This document shows positions 25,737-35,200 of a stretch of DNA of 64,000 nucleotides, in pieces. Source of the DNA: Vibrio rhodolitus (lineage in GTDB: Bacteria > Pseudomonadota > Gammaproteobacteria > Enterobacterales > Vibrionaceae); contig NZ_QLYZ01000015.1 in assembly GCF_003350325.1 (NCBI RefSeq), forward strand, positions 1 through 64,000, written 5' to 3'. The notes below the pieces were generated by a model that searched no databases, was not told the origin of the DNA, and was given only the letters and a program-made list of their open reading frames with translations. Numbering within the stretch: the first letter of the stretch is position 1; every line of letters starts with the position of its first letter. A program made the translations under genes and the position numbers.

Positions 25737-27107
25737 TTATCGGTTATACGTTGATGGTCTTTCTACTGGTTGAGCAGTTAAATCAAGTAGGTTATTAACA
25801 CGTTCTACCGATGCGATATCAATCGTACCTGTTAATCGATTTAACAGCAGATTACCAAGCAAATAGTTGTAGCTTGCTGACAATTGCTGGCGTTTCGCAC
25901 TGTATACATCGCTGATGTCATCCAACAGTGTATCAACTGTGATAAGTCCTGCTGCAAGTTGTTTTTCACTGCTATTGACGATGGTTTCTCGGCTGTGAAC
26001 CAAGGTTTTCAAATACGGTAAGCGCTCAATACTATCATTAACCTGAACCAATGCCGTCTTGATCTGCTGTCTTAGAACACGGTCAAACTCGACTTTTTCA
26101 TACTGCTTAAACTTCCATGCATGTGCTGCTTCCATACGCTCGTAACCCACACCATCGCCATTAAAAATTGGCACGTTGACACGCAGCGTCACTATGGTTT
26201 CCTTACTCTCAGAGGCTGAGCCAAACAAAGCGCCACCAATATCACGATAGGTATTTGTCGCTCTTAGTTCAACAGTTGGGAAAAGCGAACCATCTTGCTT
26301 AGCAAGCTCTGAACGAGCGGCTTTTACGCCATGCTCTAACGCCAGATAGTCTGGGTTTTGCTGTTGCGCTTGAGCAAGCCAGTAGCCAACATCGTTGTAC
26401 TCTAAAGGTCTAAGAGGAAAGTCTACATTCAGCGGTTGGATATATTCTAATCGCTGTCCAGTCAACGCTTCTAGCTCAGAGAACTTGTTGTCTACCTGTG
26501 CCAGTGCTTGTAGCATCTGAGTTTTCGCCAAACTCAATTTAGCGGCGACTTCACTATACTCCAACTCACTACTTAGCCCGCTGCTGCGGCGCACTTCGAG
26601 CTGATTTTTCTGCTCGAGGTAAATTTCATGCTCCGACTTAGCCAATAAATAAGCGTCATAGCTAGCCAGCGCCATCAGGTATCCTTCAATCGCATCAAAT
26701 GCTAGGTTCTGCTCTGAAACTTGGTACTCTGAGTTTTGTCTATTGAGTAAATGGTTACTTTGCTGAATAGAAGCGAACAACTCACCATCAATAATTGGCT
26801 GCACAATTGATAGTGTGCGCAGCTGGTTGTCAAATTCAGCCTCGCCGAGGTTAAACGTTGGGTTTTCAGTACTAATCAACTCTTGGCTCACCGATTCATA
26901 ATCCAATGTTAAATTCACTCGCGGCGTGATGCTTAACCAAGAGTTTGCATAGGCAGCTTGTGCTTCATCGGTCAAAGCTTCTGCTTTTTGCAAACTGGGG
27001 TTGTTAACAATTGCTTGGTTATAAACATCAAGCAACGTGCCTGCGCAAGCCGATGACGCAGCCAACACTGAAAAAATGGCGAAGAAGGTTCGTGTCGGAG
27101 TTTTCAT
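25737..27107 (-). CDS. TolC-like outer membrane channel
   Basis: Outer membrane efflux/secretion channel of the TolC family. A Sec signal peptide is visible (MKTPTRTFFAIFSVLAASSACAG, cleavage near residue 23). The mature protein of about 430 residues is dominated by long helices with the internal duplication usual for the family; LLDVYNQAIVNNPSLQKAEALTDEAQAAY is the first helical hairpin and GLITVDTLLDDISDVYSAKRQQL the matching second one. AAGGATATCC precedes the ATG. It is the last gene of the cassette that begins with the giant RTX-type protein, and would provide the outer membrane exit for it. Confidence 0.9.
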   Translation of the reverse strand: MKTPTRTFFAIFSVLAASSACAGTLLDVYNQAIVNNPSLQKAEALTDEAQAAYANSWLSITPRVNLTLDYESVSQELISTENPTFNLGEAEFDNQLRTLSIVQPIIDGELFASIQQSNHLLNRQNSEYQVSEQNLAFDAIEGYLMALASYDAYLLAKSEHEIYLEQKNQLEVRRSSGLSSELEYSEVAAKLSLAKTQMLQALAQVDNKFSELEALTGQRLEYIQPLNVDFPLRPLEYNDVGYWLAQAQQQNPDYLALEHGVKAARSELAKQDGSLFPTVELRATNTYRDIGGALFGSASESKETIVTLRVNVPIFNGDGVGYERMEAAHAWKFKQYEKVEFDRVLRQQIKTALVQVNDSIERLPYLKTLVHSRETIVNSSEKQLAAGLITVDTLLDDISDVYSAKRQQLSASYNYLLGNLLLNRLTGTIDIASVERVNNLLDLTAQPVERPSTYNR

Positions 27108-27125
27108 GCTAAATGGATATCCTTA

Positions 27126-28022
27126 TTAATTTTTGTCCTTGGTTGACTGGGTATCTGGCATCAGAGCGTCTAAATCAGCCAATGCAGTAGAAAGTGACGC
27201 ATCGCCCACTGGGACTTTAGGCACCACTGATGTGAGTTCTAGCGAGCATTTGATCCCAGCTGGAATTTGATAGTTTGCGTTTGCCAACTCCAAACGAATA
27301 TTAAAGGTGTGGCTTCGCGGATCCGCGACTGGGTCGATTAAGGTGATAGGCAGTTGCTTGCTCTCTAACCCAGGCATGGTGAAAGTGACTAGCGCATTGT
27401 CTCCCGTTTGAAACTGTCCATACTGCTCAACGGGTAAACTCGCTTCAATATACAAAGGGTCGATTTTAGCCACTTTAATGATGGGTTCATCGCGCACTTG
27501 TTCCCCTAACCCAACAAAGCGCTCCACCACGACCCCGTCAATGGGAGAATGAATCTTTTTCAGAGCCAATTCCGCTTTTGCCATCGCCAGCTCATCTTTG
27601 AAAACCGCTTGCTGCTCTTTGGCTTCCTGCAACTCCATTTTGGCGATCATATAGCTGGTTCGAATTTCATCGGCCGCCTGCGCAGAAATGATGTTTTGTG
27701 CCATCACTTCTTTGTTACGCTCAATCTGACGATGCTCGAAATCATATTTCGCTTTACGCGCACTTAACGAGCCTTTGCTCGATGCTCGCGAATTTGAATA
27801 GACAACACGTGCACGCTCTACTCTGTCATCTAACTTGACCAATAGCTCGCCTTGCTTTACCCATTGCCCTCGATTGGCATGCACTTCAGCGACTACGCCC
27901 ACTACTGGAGACGCTAATTCTAAAAGTTCACTTGGTTTTACCTGGCAAGGGAAGGATTGCGCTGCAACAGGCATCGCAAGCAAAGTAGAGAGTAATGACA
28001 TTGCCAACGTTACTTTATACAT
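27126..28022 (-). CDS. Periplasmic HlyD/RND-type adaptor
   Basis: Secreted periplasmic adaptor subunit. It has a cleavable signal peptide (MYKVTLAMSLLSTLLAMPVAAQS) instead of an inner membrane anchor. A biotinyl-lipoyl-like domain follows (VVGVVAEVHANRGQWVKQGELLVKLDD, about residues 40-65), then an alpha-helical hairpin (about 75-145), then the second lipoyl half (IHSPIDGVVVERFVGLGEQV) and a beta-barrel. 298 residues, short for the family. Its ATG overlaps the end of the M50/HlyD gene by 8 bases, and it is 18 bases from the TolC-like gene, so it is likely the bridge between the inner membrane components and the channel. Confidence 0.9.
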   Translation of the reverse strand: MYKVTLAMSLLSTLLAMPVAAQSFPCQVKPSELLELASPVVGVVAEVHANRGQWVKQGELLVKLDDRVERARVVYSNSRASSKGSLSARKAKYDFEHRQIERNKEVMAQNIISAQAADEIRTSYMIAKMELQEAKEQQAVFKDELAMAKAELALKKIHSPIDGVVVERFVGLGEQVRDEPIIKVAKIDPLYIEASLPVEQYGQFQTGDNALVTFTMPGLESKQLPITLIDPVADPRSHTFNIRLELANANYQIPAGIKCSLELTSVVPKVPVGDASLSTALADLDALMPDTQSTKDKN

Positions 28023-30138
28023 CGAGTCTCCTTAGTAATGTCTGACGCACCAGTCGAGTGACTTGGGCAAATAAAGGTTGGTATTGATGTTGGAAACGAA
28101 TTGACACCCGCTCTCCGCCATAGAAGACTTCTGGCTGAGCTAAACGAATATCGGCGATATAAAAAAGTTGATGAGTGCTCAATGTCTGTGCATCTTTGAC
28201 AGCAAACTCCCCTCCGCCATCAATAGTTAATACTTCACTCGGCAAGGTGTGAGTCGCACCCGGTGCAAGACGGGCAATATTCGCATCACTCACCTTAAAT
28301 GGTTGATGCGCACTTCTAACCTCAACGTTGAGTAAAGATTCACGTACCAGATCAATCTGCTCCATTGGCACCACAGCCTTGACCGTTGCATACTGATCAG
28401 GCTGGATTTCACCGATAGTATCGCCCTTTTCGAGATAACTACCGGGAATGACGGATTCTTCTAACGCAACAAATATTCCCGCAACCGGAGCGGATATACT
28501 CAACTGTTCTAAACGATAACCTAACTCCGCTAGCTCTAATTTAACTTGGTTAATTCGCTCTTTCGTAATGACCGCTCGAACGCGATCATCAACTAAGTCT
28601 GCGTCATACTGTTTCTGTAGTTGTAGTAAGTGCGCTTGTTTCTCATCTCTTTGCAAGTGCACCATGGGAGCTTGTAAAGTTATCAGGGGCTGCTTAATAC
28701 TCACCGAAGTGGATCGTTCAACATGAACAATATCCACAAAACCACTGGTTTGTGCTCTCACTCGATTGGCCTCGGGTAGCCAAACCACTCCTTGAACGAC
28801 TGAATTATTGGGCAGCGGCACCAGACCAATCAAAGCGAGCAGAATAAGAGTAAGCACGACTCCTCGTCTGACAACTGGCGCATTGGGCGTTTCTTTTTTG
28901 CTACGATTCATAAACACAATAAATTTTATTAAGGGAATGGCGAACATTTGCATCAATGTCCAAAGCGCCAAAATCCAGCCTATAAATGGGACATGTTCCG
29001 CCAGATACAGAGCGATTGTTACCATGATTACGGCACGAAATAACCAAGAGGCAGGCCAATAGAGCAGAAACCATCGCCATTCACTTTTATCGTAATCAGG
29101 CTTCGCTGCCTCTCGTTTTCCGAGCAAATAGTACTGAGCTAAGTAGCTATAAGCGTTAGCCGAACGCGTCGCTAGGTTTGGCAACTCGACACTATCTTGC
29201 AAGGCAAAATATCCATCAAACCTTTGCAGTGGATTACCGTTGAGCAAGACCGTATTGATCCATCCGATCATCATCACGTTATACATTGCCGCGCGGATCA
29301 CGCCGGGTTCTACCGTTAGCCACACGAAAGTTGCCAGGGCGGCGAGTAATAGTTCTGACTGTATCCCAGCAAGGCTTACCCATACTCGATGCCATTTATT
29401 CGGTAATAGTGCCGACTGAGAAGCGTCGACATAAGGTACGGGAACAAACGCAATAAACAGCAGCCCAACCTCTTTACAGCGTCCACCATACCGCCCTATC
29501 GCCAATACATGCGCAAACTCATGGACCGCTTTAATCAGGACGTAGACGCATAAACCCAGCAAAGCGTTTTCGACACTAAAAAACTGATCGTTTAAGTTAT
29601 CGGTGATTTCTCGCCAGTGCATCAGTGCTAGCAATGCACTCGTCACCACTAAAGCAAACCACACTGCAAACATCCATGGCGTATATATCCAACCTGATAG
29701 GCGCTGCAAGTGCGAGCCAAAACGAGTGGGGTCGAACAAAGGTAATTTAAAGGAGGCTGGATTACCGTATTTACTAAATAGCGCCATTCGCATTTGACGT
29801 TTTCTGCGCTGAGCCAACTTTTCTAAATCGAGAGGATGTAGCCCCGTTAGCAAACCTTGTGACTCCAGTTGATTGAGTAAGCCCAAAATCTCTTCTTGGC
29901 TTAAGCGGTTGCGCTCATCCCATTCTTGATAACCCTGATAGATTTGCTCAACATTTTTCTCGCCACTTAACTCCGAAACAAAAGGGACTGCCGCAATCGG
30001 CACGCGAAAAACACGATGAGTGTCGTTGTCTCGAATCACCCACCACTGCTTACCACGGTAGCAATGCATGGCGGTTGCAAGACCTGCTTTCAATATGGGT
30101 CTGGATGCCGAAATCGCTTTCCATGCATTGGGGATCAC
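28015..30138 (-). CDS. PqqD-like/M50 metalloprotease/HlyD fusion membrane protein
   Basis: Large inner membrane protein with three visible parts. Residues about 25-105 resemble a PqqD-like peptide-binding fold (WWVIRDNDTHRVFRVP...). Next is a multi-pass M50 site-2-protease-like domain with the zinc motif HEFAH at about residues 206-210 and the second motif NPLQRFDGY at about 302-310. The last part, after a final membrane segment near 430, is a HlyD-like adaptor (TSGFVDIVHVERSTSVSIKQPL, coiled coil, then SISAPVAGIFVAL). I start at the GTG at 30138, which overlaps the previous stop codon as GTGA; a TTG at 30177 would overlap it by 43 bases. 707 residues. It may cleave or guide the giant protein; this is inference from context. 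Confidence 0.88.
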   Translation of the reverse strand: MIPNAWKAISASRPILKAGLATAMHCYRGKQWWVIRDNDTHRVFRVPIAAVPFVSELSGEKNVEQIYQGYQEWDERNRLSQEEILGLLNQLESQGLLTGLHPLDLEKLAQRRKRQMRMALFSKYGNPASFKLPLFDPTRFGSHLQRLSGWIYTPWMFAVWFALVVTSALLALMHWREITDNLNDQFFSVENALLGLCVYVLIKAVHEFAHVLAIGRYGGRCKEVGLLFIAFVPVPYVDASQSALLPNKWHRVWVSLAGIQSELLLAALATFVWLTVEPGVIRAAMYNVMMIGWINTVLLNGNPLQRFDGYFALQDSVELPNLATRSANAYSYLAQYYLLGKREAAKPDYDKSEWRWFLLYWPASWLFRAVIMVTIALYLAEHVPFIGWILALWTLMQMFAIPLIKFIVFMNRSKKETPNAPVVRRGVVLTLILLALIGLVPLPNNSVVQGVVWLPEANRVRAQTSGFVDIVHVERSTSVSIKQPLITLQAPMVHLQRDEKQAHLLQLQKQYDADLVDDRVRAVITKERINQVKLELAELGYRLEQLSISAPVAGIFVALEESVIPGSYLEKGDTIGEIQPDQYATVKAVVPMEQIDLVRESLLNVEVRSAHQPFKVSDANIARLAPGATHTLPSEVLTIDGGGEFAVKDAQTLSTHQLFYIADIRLAQPEVFYGGERVSIRFQHQYQPLFAQVTRLVRQTLLRRLDV

Positions 30139-31958
30139 GGCATCACCACCCAGACTTTCACTGTTATCCAAGCCCAAAGCTTACGCGTCCAGTTCCAAAT
30201 CCGCGGTTGAGTCACCGTTTCAATCTTAGCGATACCTTCCATACCCGGTCTCAACTCAGCAACATCGCCTTGTAATACACCTTCAACGCGAAATACGGTC
30301 TTGCCTTCTTGTGCTTGAGCGATTGGCGTTACGCGACTGACTGCAAAATCGAACGGTTGGTTTGGAATTGGCGTAAGTAGCGCCCGCCCTAACTGCTTTG
30401 CTTCAACATAGCCAATATCTTGTTGTTCAACCTCAATCAACAGCTTGTATTGGTTAAGTGGAGACAACTCAGCGAGCACCTCCCCTTTGCGCACAGGAGT
30501 TCCAATTGCATCAATCAAATCACCACTGACAACAATAGCTTGATCGAGTGGTGAAAGCACCTGAGTGCGGCTTAACTTGTCATTAAGTAAGCTAATCTCT
30601 GCCTCTACGCGCTTTTGTGAAGCCGCCAAAATGTTGGATTTGGCAATATCACGTTCGCCGCGCGCGGCATCCATTTGTCGTGATACCTCAACATATCGCG
30701 CCTTAAGATCGAGCTTTTGTAGCTGAAACTCTTTATCATCGAGTGAAAAAATCAACTGGTCTTTGCTTAACTCGTCACCCGGTCTCGCCGCTACTTCGGA
30801 GATATAACCATCGAATGGCGCTGCAATCACTCGCCTTTCCGCACCGATGATTTTTGCATCAGCAGTCACTTGATAATGCACCGGCCAGAACAAAAACAGA
30901 GCGAGCAATGCCGCGCTGCTAAGAATGATGGACGCTCGCTTACCCTGCTTAAAAAAGCTCGACCACTTGCGTCTAGTTGATTTAACTAATGTATTGGTTA
31001 GGGGCACCTGTTCAAAAAAGCGCAATGCCAACGGATAAGCTATGGCATCTATCGTCTGCTGCAATTGCGCTAATAATTCTGCCGCAGGTATTTTGTTGCA
31101 TGAAACCAGCCAGCTAACATTAAAGCGTTGATCACGATAGCAAAAATTTAGCGTACACCAATGTCCCCAAGACACGTCATCTTGTTTTGCCAACAATTGC
31201 CCAATTGAGTCAGATTCTACGGCTAACTTGGTTGTATCACTGCACTGAGCCAATGCATCTCTAAGTTGACTCAAAACCACTTCAGTTTCAGCCTTTGCGT
31301 CTAGCTTGCCAGTGTAAGCACCTACTTGAATCAAAGAGCGCGAGCTCTCATCACTAAGCAACATAACGCAGCGGTTAAGGTTGAACGTTTTAAGCAGATC
31401 GGTACAAACCCATTCGCCAATATCTGCCACGGGAATCGGTTGTTGAACCTGCGCCAACAACTTAACAATCTGCTGATTCGATTCTGTTTGGCTATTATCA
31501 TGCGGTTTTGCTGGCATGAGCCGCTGGACTAAAACCGGCACTGCCCACTGCACAATCTCAATCGCTTTAGTAAGAAGGCGGCTATCTTGGAGTTTTAAGC
31601 TTAAAATCACCACGCCATAGAGTTTGTCCGCCGCACTTAACGGACAGGCAAGGAAGTAAATTCCCTGACTCTCCTCACTTTGAACAACGGGGGCTAAGCG
31701 CTGCATAGCCTGCTCACCCACCTGCTTCATCACCGAGGATGACTTAGCTTCATTGGAGGTAAAGGCGACGGTTTTATAGTCAGCAGAGGCTGGCTGACCT
31801 ATGGCCAGCAAGCCTTCTAACACAGAAAGATCCGCCAGTTGTGAAAACTGATTCAGAACTAAAGCGAGCCAAGTTTGCCCTAGTTGTTCAGGGTCACTCG
31901 TACGAGAAAATACTTGCCATAGATCCGAATCATTTTTGACGGTGGTACTGCTATTCAT
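30135..31958 (-). CDS. Membrane fusion protein with GAF-like sensory N-terminus
   Basis: Two-part inner membrane protein. Residues 1 to about 320 are cytoplasmic and look like one or two GAF-type modules (for example FLACPLSAADKLYGVVILSLK near 103 and DLLKTFNLNRCVMLLSDESSRSLIQVGAY near 188). A single membrane segment follows at about 341-360 (ASIILSSAALLALFLFWPV). The periplasmic part is a HlyD-type adaptor: ERRVIAAPFDGYISEVAARPGDELSKDQLIFSLD, a coiled coil, VLSPLDQAIVVSGDLIDAIGTPVRKGEVLAEL and a beta-barrel. 607 residues from the ATG at 31958; a GTG lies one codon earlier. It is coupled to the downstream M50 gene by a GTGA overlap. Start choice is uncertain. Confidence 0.85.
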   Translation of the reverse strand: MNSSTTVKNDSDLWQVFSRTSDPEQLGQTWLALVLNQFSQLADLSVLEGLLAIGQPASADYKTVAFTSNEAKSSSVMKQVGEQAMQRLAPVVQSEESQGIYFLACPLSAADKLYGVVILSLKLQDSRLLTKAIEIVQWAVPVLVQRLMPAKPHDNSQTESNQQIVKLLAQVQQPIPVADIGEWVCTDLLKTFNLNRCVMLLSDESSRSLIQVGAYTGKLDAKAETEVVLSQLRDALAQCSDTTKLAVESDSIGQLLAKQDDVSWGHWCTLNFCYRDQRFNVSWLVSCNKIPAAELLAQLQQTIDAIAYPLALRFFEQVPLTNTLVKSTRRKWSSFFKQGKRASIILSSAALLALFLFWPVHYQVTADAKIIGAERRVIAAPFDGYISEVAARPGDELSKDQLIFSLDDKEFQLQKLDLKARYVEVSRQMDAARGERDIAKSNILAASQKRVEAEISLLNDKLSRTQVLSPLDQAIVVSGDLIDAIGTPVRKGEVLAELSPLNQYKLLIEVEQQDIGYVEAKQLGRALLTPIPNQPFDFAVSRVTPIAQAQEGKTVFRVEGVLQGDVAELRPGMEGIAKIETVTQPRIWNWTRKLWAWITVKVWVVMP

Positions 31959-31967
31959 CACAACCGA

Positions 31968-32246
31968 TTACTTAATCTCACCGTGCTTTTCTTCATGCTC
32001 TTTGAGCACTTTACCAAGCAGCAAGAACAGACGTTTTGCTGCGCGTGGGTTCATAATAATGCGATCGCTTAGTTCAACATCAATCTGTTCGTTCGAGCCA
32101 TTCCAATTCTGGCTGGTGCCAAACAACAACATGAATTCTTCAATTGTACTGCCAACGTTCGCGACATTTGAATAGGTAGAACGCATCTGATCATCATTCC
32201 ACACAACGTTTGGTTGGTTGTTCGCTGTTTTTTCTTGATTACTCAT
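31968..32246 (-). CDS. DUF3467-family small protein
   Basis: Small acidic cytoplasmic protein of the DUF3467 family. The core pattern YSNVANVGSTIEEFMLLFG (about residues 25-43) and the DRIIMNPRAAKRLFLLLGKVLKEHEE segment (about 61-86) are typical. 92 residues. It lies 20 bases after the giant gene and 9 bases before the GAF-like/HlyD gene, firmly inside the cassette. The family has no defined activity; here a chaperone or regulatory role for the giant substrate is conceivable but unsupported beyond position. Confidence 0.85.
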   Translation of the reverse strand: MSNQEKTANNQPNVVWNDDQMRSTYSNVANVGSTIEEFMLLFGTSQNWNGSNEQIDVELSDRIIMNPRAAKRLFLLLGKVLKEHEEKHGEIK

Positions 32247-32266
32247 CGTTTTTCCTTACTGCTTGT

Positions 32267-35200
32267 TTAGATGATTCTTACTTTAGGTTGATTGTCCTGA
32301 ATGCGAAGCTCGCCTTCAGGTTGTGCTTTAATCCAAAGACCTAATTGGGCGTCAAAGAAGAGCAAATTGCTAACTTGATCTTCAAGGTCTGTTGAATCGT
32401 CATTGCCTGCATCAGGCGTTGAATTTGGTTGAGCACCACTGTTGGGTTGTCCGTTTTGGTTACCCGAAGCTCCGGCTTCAGGTGAACCCGCCCCACTAGG
32501 TTGCCCTTGATTTGAAGGTGCGGACACAGAAGGCGTTGACGCAGGAGCACCACTTGCCGTAGAACTCACTGGTGTTGAGACATCTTCGCCAACAACCTCA
32601 CTGAGTAGATCGTTCTCTTGTCCAACGGTCGGATTAGACTCTTTCAGTGTCACTACGTTATTTGTTTGCGCCGCATTTTCGCCACTACGTGCCAAGACAT
32701 TATTGTCAGGATTAATGCTACCGCGTGATGACTTAGCTTCATTTAGCTGCATCGGTTTTGCTTGTGTTTTGTCGATCTCGTCAATCAACTGGTCCATTTC
32801 ACCAGCGAGAGAGAAAAAGTCATCGGTTGTGGTCGCCACTGGGTCACCCAAAAATGGCGGTTCATCCCACTCACCTATACGCTTTGGATTGAGCTCTACG
32901 TGGGCATTTTCATGCAAGATCATATCCAGCAGGGCATCCGCGAAGTTAAAGTTTGGCTGCTCGCCACCAAGCAAGAAGTCAGGAGAAAGATCAACGCCCT
33001 CTGCATTGTTAGCCCAAGTACCTAGGTGCATAGTATCTGCACCACCCGTAAATGACTCTTTTGATTGGGCGATAAACTCCAAATCATTTTTGAAGAAGAT
33101 ATTGCCTTCATCACCGACTAGGATATCACTACCAAGACCACCATAGAGCTCATCGTTGACTCGTCCGCCAAATAAGTTGTCGTTGCCTGTACCGCCATGC
33201 AGCTCGTCATTGAACTGACCATTGATATTCGCTTGCGCGATGGTTTTAGCCGATTCACGATGACCATTACTCTTCCACTTAAACTCACCTTGGTCACCAA
33301 TGAGGGTATCACGTCCCTCATCACCGGTTAGGTAATCATTACCAATACCACCAATGGCAAAGTCTTCACCTTGATTACCAAAAATCGTGTCGTTACCACC
33401 AACCGAGAAATCGGTTGATACCATTGAGCGAGCCACCCAATTTGCGTCATTAAGTTGATAGCCTGCATCACCAAACATGATGTCACGCCCTTGCTCACCA
33501 CTGATGGTGTCGTCACCTTGTCCACCAAAGACAAAGTCATCACCTTCACCGGCTAAAATTGTATCATCGTCGCCTATATTGACTTGCGTGGTTTCGATTT
33601 TGAGCGCTTGCTGCGCACTATTACGGATCACATAGCCACTGTCACCTAGGATGACATCATTGCCAGCATCTCCATCGAGTTCATCTTGTCCATGGCTGCC
33701 TATAATCACATCGTGACCGTCACCACCAGAGATCACATCATCACCGCCAAGCTCCGCGTTACGTGAAACAATGTCAGCTCGTGAGCCATTGGCTGGTACA
33801 ACAATACCTAAGTCACCCAGCAGAACATCATGCCCTAAGCCACCCGTGACTGTATCGTCACCCGCGCCTGCGATTGCCACATCATTGCCGCTACCTGCAT
33901 CGATATTATCGTTACCGCCTGCGGATTCCTCCGTGCTTTCAATGCTGACCAAATTCCAGCCAGATGTTTCATCCGTGCGAGTAACCATACCGTTGTCGCC
34001 AAGGACAAGGTCATGACCACTGCCTGCGTTGATGATGTCATCATCGCCACCACCGGCAATCACATCATTACCATCATTGCCGTAAATGGTATCTTTGCCG
34101 CCGTTGGCCGCATTGCGCGCGACCACATCCGGTGTTTGACCATTTGCTGGGATCACAATACCTAAATCACCCAACAGAACATCATGACCAGAACCGCCAG
34201 TCACGCTGTCACCGCCGGAACCTGCGATCACTACATCATTATCGCTACCTGCATCAATGGTATCGTTACCACCTTGTGACTCTTCCGTGCTTTCAATGCT
34301 GACCAGATTCCAGCCAGATATTTCATCCGTGCGGCTTACAATGCCGTTATCACCTAGAACAAGGTCGTTATCGTTGCCTGCGTTGATGGTGTCATCATCG
34401 CCACCACCGGCAATCACATCATTACCGTCATTGCCAAAAATAGTATCTTTGCCGCCGTTAGCCGCATTGCGCGCGACTACATCCGGTGTTTGACCATTTG
34501 CTGGGATCACAATACCTAAATCACCCAACAGAACATCATGACCAGAACCGCCAGTCACGCTGTCACCGCCGGAACCTGCGATCACTACATCATTACCGCT
34601 ACCTGCATCAATGGTATCGTTACCACCTTGTGACTCTTCCGTGCTTTCAATGCTGACTAGATTCCAGCCAGATATTTCATCCGTGCGGCTTACAATGCCG
34701 TTATCACCTAGAACAAGGTCGTTATCGTTGCCTGCGTTGATGGTGTCATCATCGCCACCACCGGCAATCACATCATTACCGTCATTGCCAAAAATAGTAT
34801 CTTTGCCGCCGTTAGCAGCATTGTGGGCGATTACATCAGAGGTTTGACCATTGGCTGGAACCACAATGCCCAAATCGCCTAGCAGAACATCATGCCCCGC
34901 GCCACCAGTCACCGTATCGTCACCCGCGCCTGCGATGACGATATCGTCGTCACTACCACTATCAATAGTGTCATTGCCACCATGCTGCTCGTCTGCGTTA
35001 GAGCCGGAATTCACTTCGACAAACTCCCAACTTGTCACTACATCTGCTTCAATTTTTTCGTCATAAGAGAATTCAGCCTGACCAGTCACGACACCATTGT
35101 CACCAAGAACAATATCGGCTCCGTCACCTGACTCTATGTCATCATCACCATTACCAGCGATGACAACATCTGCGCCGTCGCCCGTTGAGATTGTGTCATT

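Noticed and set aside
30139..30177. Extended start of the M50/HlyD protein at a TTG
   Set aside because: It would overlap the upstream gene by 43 bases, whereas a GTGA stop/start overlap at 30135-30138 is a normal coupled start.
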